This document shows positions 42,289-49,410 of a DNA stretch of 64,000 bases, piece after piece (within the stretch, counting starts at the first letter, position 1; the number at the start of each line of letters is the position of its first letter). A program made the position numbers and the translations under genes. The stretch comes from Lachnospiraceae bacterium 10-1. GTDB lineage: Bacteria > Bacillota > Clostridia > Lachnospirales > Lachnospiraceae. Below the pieces are notes generated by a model. The model worked only from the letters and a program-made list of their open reading frames with translations, was not told the origin of the DNA and ran no database searches. The stretch is taken from the NCBI GenBank assembly GCA_000403495.2, contig KE159810.1, positions 124,001-188,000 of the forward strand, in the 5' to 3' direction.

Positions 42289-42316
42289 TATCATATGCAG
42301 AGGTTTCCCCGTTGGT
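42289..42316 (-). promoter_or_regulatory. Possible sigma-K-type promoter of the split SpoIID gene
   Basis: On minus, AC (42315-42316), 17 bases, then CATATGATA (42289-42297), matching the mother-cell sigma-K pattern AC-N17-CATAnnnTA. It lies about 30 bases before the start at 42259. The pattern is short and can occur by chance, but no sigma-A promoter is evident here. Confidence 0.35.
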
Positions 42317-42399
42317 CACACAGCAGTCTGTTCATCTATTATTTCAGCAATCTTTTCAATCCTATAGAGCGGCAGATTTATAAGCCAGCCTTCCTTTTT

Positions 42400-42617
42400 A
42401 AAATCTGTCATTGGTATAATAATAAACGTACAAATCTTCATAGACTTTCAACGGAATACCCGCCCCATTGACTCAGCTAACCTTATGCACAAGACCACAA
42501 TCAGTAAGCCACATGATTGCTGTTTCATAACATACGAATTTTAGGGACGAACTCATTGGGGGTATGTTTGGAGAAGTCCTGCTCATAAGCAGTCAGGATT
42601 CTCTTTTGAGCAAGTTT
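42400..42617 (-). pseudogene. Remnant of an AAA ATPase with DUF4143 domain
   Basis: In the 525-base stretch between the ABC ATPase gene and the split SpoIID gene, conceptual translation on minus gives KRILTAYEQDFSKHTPNEF, then VPKIRML and a stop. In another frame it continues YETAIMWLTDCGLVHKVS, a stop, and VNGAGIPLKVYEDLYVYYY. Both pieces match the middle of DUF4143-containing ATPases, in which a longer segment separates them. The gene has thus suffered a deletion, a frameshift and stop codons. Flanking bases (42620-42785) are AT-rich with no gene seen. A 42-codon open stretch reading leftward from about 42453 is not recognised. Confidence 0.6.
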
Positions 42618-42785
42618 AATATGTCATATAATCACAAAAAATACATTGTATTTTTGAAAAATAATCACATTTTTTACAATGAATAAATGTTAAAAGAATC
42701 GAATCTTCTCTGTTTATGCATTTCTATTAATTTTTGTACCTGTAAACCTCATTGCAGGACAATTATTTTGTATATCGTTTGAACA

Positions 42786-43430
42786 TTATAAATCTTGTAT
42801 TTTCAATTTTCCCCGATCCATTTCACATACTTTATCACACAAAATTTCTATATCTTCTTTGTTATGACTTGCCAATACGATCGTTTTCCCCTCATCCCGC
42901 AGTTCCATCAAAAGCTTCCTGATCTCTTCCACGCCCTGATTGTCCAGACTGTTCATCGGCTCGTCCAGAATCAGTATCTCAGGATTTTCCATGATAGCCT
43001 GTGCTATGCCCAGACGCTGTTTCATTCCCAGCGAATATTTGCCAACCTTTTTATTGCTGTCTGGATCAAGCCCTACTTTTTCCATGCTTTCTCTGATTTC
43101 TTCTTTACCAATCACATTGCGTATACCTGCCAGGTATGCCAGATTCTTAAATCCTGTATATCCTTTCAGGAATCCGGGGTTTTCTATGATAATCCCTATA
43201 TTGTCTGCAAAATCTATATCCTTTCCAATTTCTTTTCCACTTACAACAACCCGCCCGCCGGTAGGGCTTAAATAGCCTGTTATAAGCTTAAACAAAACAG
43301 TTTTTCCTGAACCGTTTCTTCCGATAATCCCATAAATTTTTCCTCTTTCAATGCTAAGATTAACATTGTCAATAACGGTAACATCACCGAATTTTTTGGT
43401 TAAGTTCTCAATGCTGATAATTTCTGCCAT
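42786..43430 (-). CDS. ABC transporter ATPase
   Basis: Nucleotide-binding protein of 214 residues, of the type that pairs with ABC-2 permeases. Walker A is GRNGSGKTVLFKLI, signature YSLGMKQRLGIAQA, Walker B ILILDEPMNSLD and H-loop VLASHNKED. The ATG at 43428-43430 follows AAAGGG and begins MAEIISIENLTKKFG; a longer reading has no ribosome-binding site. It is the last gene of a lipoprotein/membrane-protein operon controlled by an AgrC/LytTR-type system. Confidence 0.9.
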   Translation of the reverse strand: MAEIISIENLTKKFGDVTVIDNVNLSIERGKIYGIIGRNGSGKTVLFKLITGYLSPTGGRVVVSGKEIGKDIDFADNIGIIIENPGFLKGYTGFKNLAYLAGIRNVIGKEEIRESMEKVGLDPDSNKKVGKYSLGMKQRLGIAQAIMENPEILILDEPMNSLDNQGVEEIRKLLMELRDEGKTIVLASHNKEDIEILCDKVCEMDRGKLKIQDL

Positions 43431-43516
43431 ATAAAAACCCTTTCTTTCCTGATTAAAGTTTCGGAAACATGCTGTTTCTAACTTCCCACTTACTTTCTGC
43501 TTCACAGGTATATTGT

Positions 43517-44152
43517 TTATTTTCGTGCTTCTTTTTTAAGCAAAATTCCTCCGGCCAGATAACCAAGTACAATCAGTACTATCTCTGTTATCAAAGAAGA
43601 TAATACGGGAACTCCCGTATTATCGTAATACCACCTGCTCTGAAAATACATCCCCCACATTCCGAACATCAATCGGACTGTTCCCATATATGTAAACCCA
43701 ACAAGAAAAGTAAATCCTTCCAGCAAAAGTAAGATTGCCGGTGCAAACTTCCTGAGCCCCGTCAAATCCAGCACAAGAAACAAGGACATTATCGTTATCA
43801 TATGGACAAACCATAAAAAGAACACTTTCCATCCCTCTTCCAGAATCCCGCTGATGTTTATAATATCAATCATCATCGCTATTATAAACAAAACTGCCGC
43901 CGCCAATATGCCATTCAACAGGTTCCTGACAAATTTATGCCTCCACCATACTTTAACTGCTGTATAACGATAACACACAAGCGGCTCCATTTTCCTCCAC
44001 TTTTCAAGCCCGACGCCTTCCGCCAGCAGACAGATTCCAATGGGAACCAGCCATCTTGCCAGCTCATAAAGCACCTTATCAAAATCAACCGCCCAGCTTA
44101 ATCCATCCTGTGAAACTCCGCCGAAAAAATCTAAAATCATGCTCCGGTTCAT
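43517..44152 (-). CDS. Membrane protein, ABC-2-like permease component
   Basis: A 211-residue protein with about six hydrophobic helices and no recognised family motif. A central YRYTAVKVWWRHKFVRNLL segment is basic and probably cytoplasmic. It lies between another membrane protein gene (24 bases upstream) and the ATPase gene (86 bases downstream), so it is probably one subunit of an exporter with unusually many different membrane chains. No catalytic residues are visible. Confidence 0.75.
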   Translation of the reverse strand: MNRSMILDFFGGVSQDGLSWAVDFDKVLYELARWLVPIGICLLAEGVGLEKWRKMEPLVCYRYTAVKVWWRHKFVRNLLNGILAAAVLFIIAMMIDIINISGILEEGWKVFFLWFVHMITIMSLFLVLDLTGLRKFAPAILLLLEGFTFLVGFTYMGTVRLMFGMWGMYFQSRWYYDNTGVPVLSSLITEIVLIVLGYLAGGILLKKEARK

Positions 44153-44176
44153 TATTGCCTCCCTTTGTCCTTTCGC

Positions 44177-44998
44177 CTATCTTGCCTGAATATCCACCCT
44201 TTCTACTGCAAATAACGACACTGCTGCCATAGCAAAAATAAAAGCCATCATTATACAGGGATATCTCCAATAACCACCTGAACCATCCACATAGTATACC
44301 GGGCTCTGATGCAGTTTGACAGTAAATGACAGGATAACTCTTCCCAAATGTACCACAGCCACTGCTGCCAATCCCCAAAAACCGCCAAACATGAGATTGC
44401 AGACATACAGTAAAACTCCGAGAAAGACAAAATAGCAGAACATGTACATAAAAGTAATCCCAAATGCCTGTAAAACTGTCATATGTTTCATCAATGCCAT
44501 GCCCTCAAAAGATACATGATATTTTTCAGCAATTGTATGCGAGGCACCTGTTGCCAGCATATAGGCAGGACTGCTCCAGATTTTTCCTGAAAAACCATAC
44601 GGAACACTAACTGCTGTGGATGCTGCAGCAAAACACATTGTGTACATAAAAGCCTGTATGAAAACATATAACAGCATACCCATATTCCAGATGCGCCTGC
44701 CGCTGCGGTATAGAATAATATAAGTGTTTCTTTTTACAAAAGGCGCATTCGCCAAAATCAGCAGATAGCCCAATACCCACAATCTGCCTGCTGTACCCTG
44801 ACTTTCCACGATAATAAAAGCTTCAAAAATGTTGACCGGTTCTTCGATCTCCACTGCATATCTCAAAAAATCATTTAATCCCAGTGCCAGAACTGTAAAC
44901 CCAAGCAGATAGCCCATAATCACCCTGACGCTTCCCATCTCCTGCCGCAACAGCCCAAGGGCAATTCTTATTGCCCTGGTAATCCTTATATTACTCAT
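44177..44998 (-). CDS. Membrane protein, ABC-2-like permease component
   Basis: A 273-residue integral membrane protein with about six helices. The ATG at 44998 (MSNIRITRAIRIALGLLRQ) is chosen: GGAG lies seven to eight bases before it and it overlaps the preceding gene by eight bases. An earlier reading to 45100 lies entirely inside the upstream gene. The family was not recognised. Position and topology suggest a permease subunit of the adjacent ABC ATPase. Confidence 0.75.
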   Translation of the reverse strand: MSNIRITRAIRIALGLLRQEMGSVRVIMGYLLGFTVLALGLNDFLRYAVEIEEPVNIFEAFIIVESQGTAGRLWVLGYLLILANAPFVKRNTYIILYRSGRRIWNMGMLLYVFIQAFMYTMCFAAASTAVSVPYGFSGKIWSSPAYMLATGASHTIAEKYHVSFEGMALMKHMTVLQAFGITFMYMFCYFVFLGVLLYVCNLMFGGFWGLAAVAVVHLGRVILSFTVKLHQSPVYYVDGSGGYWRYPCIMMAFIFAMAAVSLFAVERVDIQAR

Positions 44999-45752
44999 CC
45001 CGGCATCTCCTCTTAAATCCTGCCATGACAACGGCAGCGGCAGCAAAAATCCAGACACCTTCCAGCACCACCGACAATAGATGCCCCACATCATCCCCAC
45101 GCACCAGGATGGCGGGATTTAGTCTGTCCGGCATCAAAATATAAAGGGACTCGTACAAAACAAAGGGCCCAGTCATCGACACATATTTATTTGGCATCCA
45201 CACTGCAAACGCCAGCCCCACCAGCGCCCATGCGCTTCCGAACAAAAAACCCAGCAATACCTTAACTGCCACCATCATGCCAATCCCATAAGTCCTGCCT
45301 ATCACCACCATTTCAATATCTGCATCCACTCTCAAAGCATTTGTCCCTAAAGCATTAATATCCGCCAGCCCCGGCGTTTCCAGATGCACAGCTACAAGAC
45401 ATATGAGAAGATAAGGAAGCGCAACAATAACTCCCCCCGACAGCGCAACACTGATGCTCCTCATCTGTGCATATTTTTGTGGTCTCATTCGGGAAAGGAT
45501 AAACCTGTAATATCCACTCTCATACTCCCCGCAGAAACGAGACGCATACCCCAGCACCGGAAACACGGGAAGAAACACGATAAACCCTGATGCTGCCAAT
45601 ATATTTACAATGGCATAATAAGGACTCCCCGAATGAATCGATTCCGTGACAAAATTATATGTAAGCAGTGTCCCAAGCCCGACAAAGCCTGCAAAAAATC
45701 CCGGATTAGCAAAACTTCTCCCGATGTCTTTCCATAAAAATTTCATATACAT
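44991..45752 (-). CDS. Membrane protein, ABC-2-like permease component
   Basis: A 253-residue protein with six helices. The start MYMKFLWKDIGRSFANPGFF is typical of ABC-2 permease subunits, with an amphipathic N-terminal segment before the first helix, and CGEYESGYYRFILSRMRPQKY resembles their cytoplasmic elbow. It follows the lipoprotein gene by about 50 bases and overlaps the next membrane-protein gene. The substrate is unknown. Confidence 0.78.
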   Translation of the reverse strand: MYMKFLWKDIGRSFANPGFFAGFVGLGTLLTYNFVTESIHSGSPYYAIVNILAASGFIVFLPVFPVLGYASRFCGEYESGYYRFILSRMRPQKYAQMRSISVALSGGVIVALPYLLICLVAVHLETPGLADINALGTNALRVDADIEMVVIGRTYGIGMMVAVKVLLGFLFGSAWALVGLAFAVWMPNKYVSMTGPFVLYESLYILMPDRLNPAILVRGDDVGHLLSVVLEGVWIFAAAAVVMAGFKRRCRDE

Positions 45753-45804
45753 GTCTTCTGCACCTTCTATTTCTTTACCTGTCAGTATACCGAATCCGTG
45801 TTTA

Positions 45805-47016
45805 CTAATCCGTCTTTACCAGTTCTCCCGTGACTGCATCCACACATATATGTGCCGGTTCGGATGTTTCAGCGTAACCTTCGTCCACGTATTCATCAAG
45901 AGGTATATATATATGCCATATGGGCGTAAGCAACAGTTCCGGCTTATACTCTATCTCGTCCGGGGCAGGTGCAGAATTTGGCACCGGATAATAATTCAAT
46001 TCCACCCTGTCGTATGTTATTTTGCCCTGTGATTCTATCATGCCATTATCCAGATACTGCTCCAGTATTTTTAAAATCTGCTCAAAAGAAAGCAACGTAA
46101 CGGGCTCTTTATCCACTGCCTTTCCACAGAAATCTATAAGGGTTACCTCCGCCACTCCCTCCTCGGAAACAGACGCAAATCCATTTGGCCAAACCTGTCC
46201 CAGGGCATAAGCATCGGTTCCAATATCCACTGCTATCCCGTCATAAACAGGTACAAATTCCATCTCGTAGAAGCTGTACCCATTTCCCTCTTTGTAATAA
46301 ACCTTTCTAATTGAAAGCTCACTCACTCCGGCAGCCTCTGCCTTGTCCAGAAGAATTTCCACAGCCTTGTTTGCCGGAAAGCTGCCTTCGTCCATTTTAT
46401 CCTGCGTAATGAGTGTTTCACTGAAGTTCCCGCTGAAAATCCTAACGCATTTTTCCTTTAACTCATGATTAATATAATACGCCCCTGTGTGGTATGTAAA
46501 CGATGCTTCCTTCGCTCCATCCCCAAGCCTGGCTGCACTGTGGTCTCCAAATTTAGAATACAGACACCTGTCTTCGTTTTCCTGCGGGGTGCTGTTATAC
46601 CTGTCATTCTCCTCAATCTCATTTAAAAGCTCCTGGGAAGTGTCTTTTATGCTGTCACTTTCGCTGTCAAGAAATTCCAACAGAGCATCTCTATTAAGCC
46701 CGTCATTTGGCCCCAGCGTGATGATGCACAGGTTATCAGGGACTGCCGGGATTGCTGCATTTATATTGATTTTATTATCACCTGTTCCTATAGAACCCTG
46801 ATACCAGTCTGCTGTCTGTTCCTGCTCGTCTGCCCGGCTACCCGCTTGTGTCTGCCCCTGTGTATCTGTCGTGGCAATTTGCACCTGCCTTTCTATATCG
46901 CCCTGCGCATGCACAATATCGTTTCCTTCCGTCGCACCCGGCGCTTTCTGGCAGCCGCCAAACACAGACGCACACAATACTGCCGCCATCGTTAAGCATA
47001 ATCTGTTTTTTCTCAT
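45805..47016 (-). CDS. Predicted lipoprotein of the AgrC/LytTR-linked transporter operon
   Basis: A 403-residue lipoprotein with signal ending in SVFGGC (Cys about 22). A Gln/Thr/Glu-rich linker (about 25-70) precedes a mixed alpha/beta mature domain; family not recognised. The Shine-Dalgarno GGGAGG precedes the ATG at 47016. It is the first gene of the operon that continues with three membrane proteins and an ATPase. Two perfect nine-base direct repeats upstream (47149-47179) are a candidate regulator site. It may be the surface receptor or target for the signal handled by this system. Confidence 0.8.
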   Translation of the reverse strand: MRKNRLCLTMAAVLCASVFGGCQKAPGATEGNDIVHAQGDIERQVQIATTDTQGQTQAGSRADEQEQTADWYQGSIGTGDNKININAAIPAVPDNLCIITLGPNDGLNRDALLEFLDSESDSIKDTSQELLNEIEENDRYNSTPQENEDRCLYSKFGDHSAARLGDGAKEASFTYHTGAYYINHELKEKCVRIFSGNFSETLITQDKMDEGSFPANKAVEILLDKAEAAGVSELSIRKVYYKEGNGYSFYEMEFVPVYDGIAVDIGTDAYALGQVWPNGFASVSEEGVAEVTLIDFCGKAVDKEPVTLLSFEQILKILEQYLDNGMIESQGKITYDRVELNYYPVPNSAPAPDEIEYKPELLLTPIWHIYIPLDEYVDEGYAETSEPAHICVDAVTGELVKTD

Positions 47017-47148
47017 ACTGATACCTCCCTGTAAGCTTCTGTATACTCCGGCATGATTACCGGCAACCGACTTTATTTCCGGTCATCTGCTTTCTTTAAT
47101 ATTGTCTTTCAAAGCATACCACAAAAACAGAAATTTGGAGGCGTTTGG

Positions 47149-47179
47149 CGAAATCAGACCATATTTATGACGAAATCAG
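47149..47179. promoter_or_regulatory. Direct repeats, candidate LytTR-regulator site
   Basis: CGAAATCAG occurs at 47149-47157 and again at 47171-47179, 22 bases apart start to start. Paired nine-base direct repeats with a 12-13-base gap are what LytTR-domain regulators bind. The pair lies about 130 bases upstream of the lipoprotein start and about 30 bases before an extended -10 (TGGTATGCT, minus, -10 at 47113-47118) whose -35 is poor, as expected for an activated promoter. Confidence 0.5.
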
Positions 47180-47203
47180 CCAAAGAATCTGTGAATCTCT
47201 GAT

Positions 47204-48457
47204 TTACATCTCTTTTATGTACATAATGATATCTGCTTTCATATTTCCGTTTTCACATACCATATCCATCTCACCGTGATACTTCTCGATGATTCTCCGC
47301 ACATTGTAAAGACCAATTCCATGATTTGACACATCTTCCTTTGTTGTCTTTAGACACTGTACCTTTCCCTCTGCAATACCCTGGCAACTATTGCAGATAT
47401 GGATAAACAAAATTCCTTTCTCAAGCTTAATTGCTATTTTCAGCTTTTTTTCTTCTGTCTGACATGCCGCCTCTATTGCGTTGTCAAGCAGATTCCCCAA
47501 CACCACATTTAAATCAAATGAGCGCAGCATCAGTTTTTCCGGTATGCTGATTCCTGTCTCTACTATATTCAGAGTCTCTTTTGCTCTTTGCAGCTTATAA
47601 TTTAACAGGCTGTCCACAGACTCGTTTCCTGTGGTAATATACTCTGCCGGGTTCGTCATAAAGTCCTGCATGGAATCAAGATATCTCAGGGCCTCCTTCC
47701 AATCTTTTTTCTGCAAAAGCACCTGAAGCGCCAATATATGGTTTTTCATGTCATGTTTTAATGCCCTGATACGCTTCTGTGATTCCATAATTACGTCCAA
47801 CTGGTTTTGATATGCGTATGTTTGCTGCCGATATATATCTTTTTCCCTTAAATTTTTGTAGTTATCCGCCATCATATGATAGAGACGGAATATGCCCAGA
47901 TTGATGATAAGTATGGAAATACATATCATTGCGGCCGCCACACCCTCATATCTCCCATACAGCAAAGCACATAAAATAAATACACTTGCCACGGGAATAA
48001 TAAGCAAAATACCGGTCTGCCTTTTATCAAACGCTATTTCTCTGCTGTCTGCCGGATAAGCTGCGTAACCAATCAATATGACGCAGATCAAAAGCAGTAA
48101 CGTCCTAATTGCCTGCTGTTGTAGAACGAATTCCTGCGAAAGGGCAAAATATACCGCAAGAGTACACGCCATATCCGTAGTGAATATCGCCAGTGATACC
48201 CATATCCTCTTTTTCCATGTCCCCTGATAAAAAAGTGTAAGTCCCGCTATTCCCAGATAATTACAGATTCCGTATAATACCGATATATTGAAAATACTGT
48301 ATAGAATGGTATACAGCAGATAATAACATACAAATCCGGCTTGTATCTTTTTCCCTTCCTCTTCGTCTGCGGTAAAAAACAGCTCCATTATTTTTCTGAT
48401 CAACACCACCCTCAGAATATTTACAATCAATTCAGATATCATCTTATAATTCACCAT
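47204..48457 (-). CDS. AgrC-like sensor histidine kinase
   Basis: Membrane kinase of the GHKL/AgrC type, about 417 residues. Six to seven hydrophobic helices occupy the first 190 residues. The phospho-acceptor motif is ALKHDMKNHILALQ (about 233), with N box VLGNLLDNAIEAA and G2 NHGIGLYNVRRI. Such kinases usually sense peptides or cell-envelope signals. The start is uncertain between ATGs at 48457 (GGGAG about 11 bases upstream) and 48442 (one base after the regulator's stop). It follows the LytTR regulator directly. No AgrB/AgrD-type peptide genes were found nearby. Confidence 0.9.
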   Translation of the reverse strand: MVNYKMISELIVNILRVVLIRKIMELFFTADEEEGKKIQAGFVCYYLLYTILYSIFNISVLYGICNYLGIAGLTLFYQGTWKKRIWVSLAIFTTDMACTLAVYFALSQEFVLQQQAIRTLLLLICVILIGYAAYPADSREIAFDKRQTGILLIIPVASVFILCALLYGRYEGVAAAMICISILIINLGIFRLYHMMADNYKNLREKDIYRQQTYAYQNQLDVIMESQKRIRALKHDMKNHILALQVLLQKKDWKEALRYLDSMQDFMTNPAEYITTGNESVDSLLNYKLQRAKETLNIVETGISIPEKLMLRSFDLNVVLGNLLDNAIEAACQTEEKKLKIAIKLEKGILFIHICNSCQGIAEGKVQCLKTTKEDVSNHGIGLYNVRRIIEKYHGEMDMVCENGNMKADIIMYIKEM

Positions 48458-49169
48458 ATATTTCTGCTCTCCCATATTGCTTTATTTTGCCTCTTACTTC
48501 TTTCCTGTATGGCTTACTAATGCCTAAAATGGTTCCATCAGACATTTTCACGCAATCGTAGGAATATTCGCTGACATATAATTGATTGACAATATAAGAC
48601 TGGTGTATCATCATAAAATCAGCCGGAAGTCTTTCCATGATACTTTTCAGCTTTCCATAAAATTCATCTTCACCATCCCTTGTGATAACTCTGATTTTCT
48701 TGTCCATACTCATAAAATAAGCAATATCCTTCGTGGGAATTCTGAATATTACGCTTCCCTTTTGGTATTCGAAACAGCTTTTGAGGCTCTGTTTCTGTCG
48801 AATGCTTCTGATCAGTACTTCCTTAATCTGCCCGTCTGATACAGGCTTTACCAAAAAATCAAGGGGCTGGATCTTGAACAGCTGCATGGCATATGCCTGT
48901 CTAGAAGAAATATATACAATATGGGTATTAATGTCCTCCATTTCATTGCGAATAAATTTACCTACCGATACTCCGTCTGCCTGTACCAATTCAATATCCA
49001 GAAAGATCAAGTCCAGCTGTATTCCATTTTGCATGTCATGCAATATACTTTCACCGGAATACCAGACTTCAACTTCAGCTTTCACTGACAATTCTTTTGT
49101 ATTTTGATAAATCTGCTCTTCTAATCTGGAACATAATTCTTTATCGTCATCACAAATTCCAATCCTGTA
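48444..49169 (-). CDS. LytTR-family response regulator
   Basis: AgrA-like regulator of 241 residues. The receiver begins MYRIGICDDDKELCSRLEEQ, with phospho-Asp in LIFLDIEL (about 60) and Lys in LDFLVKPV. The C-terminal LytTR DNA-binding domain includes IFRIPTKDIAYFMSMDKKI, FMMIHQSYIVNQLYV and the terminal SKPYRKEV. The ATG at 49167-49169 is chosen because GGGGGAG lies four bases upstream. It probably activates the lipoprotein/transporter operon through the repeats at 47149-47179. Confidence 0.92.
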   Translation of the reverse strand, partial: YRIGICDDDKELCSRLEEQIYQNTKELSVKAEVEVWYSGESILHDMQNGIQLDLIFLDIELVQADGVSVGKFIRNEMEDINTHIVYISSRQAYAMQLFKIQPLDFLVKPVSDGQIKEVLIRSIRQKQSLKSCFEYQKGSVIFRIPTKDIAYFMSMDKKIRVITRDGEDEFYGKLKSIMERLPADFMMIHQSYIVNQLYVSEYSYDCVKMSDGTILGISKPYRKEVRGKIKQYGRAEIYGEL

Positions 49170-49311
49170 CATACATCGTCTCCCCCTGTAAAACATGAAT
49201 CTACTTCAATAATTTTTCTCACGGACAGCATTTTCCAGCCAAATATTCCTGATTTCTTAAAGCCCCTTGGTCTATCAACAAAATATACTTTATCTGTTGT
49301 ATCATCTGACA

Positions 49312-49341
49312 GAAAAGGCAGAGACTCAAACAGTCCCTGCC
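49312..49341 (-). terminator. Rho-independent terminator downstream of htpG
   Basis: On minus, arms at 49332-49341 and 49317-49326 pair at nine of ten positions around a five-base loop and are followed by TTTTCTGT (49309-49316). It lies 70 bases beyond the htpG stop and separates htpG from the LytTR regulator gene. The rest of the 240-base gap shows no convincing gene. Confidence 0.65.
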
Positions 49342-49410
49342 ATCTGTTAACCCGCTTATTTGCCAGGCTGTACATCGCCTGCTATCTTTAGCGTACACTA
49401 TTTCGCATTT

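Noticed and set aside
42328-42453. Small protein of about 41 residues reading leftward
   Set aside because: It has no clear ribosome-binding site and no recognised homology, and it overlaps the decayed DUF4143 remnant.
49121-49375. An 84-residue open frame overlapping the LytTR regulator start
   Set aside because: It has no ribosome-binding site, runs through the htpG terminator hairpin and covers the regulator's own strong Shine-Dalgarno region.
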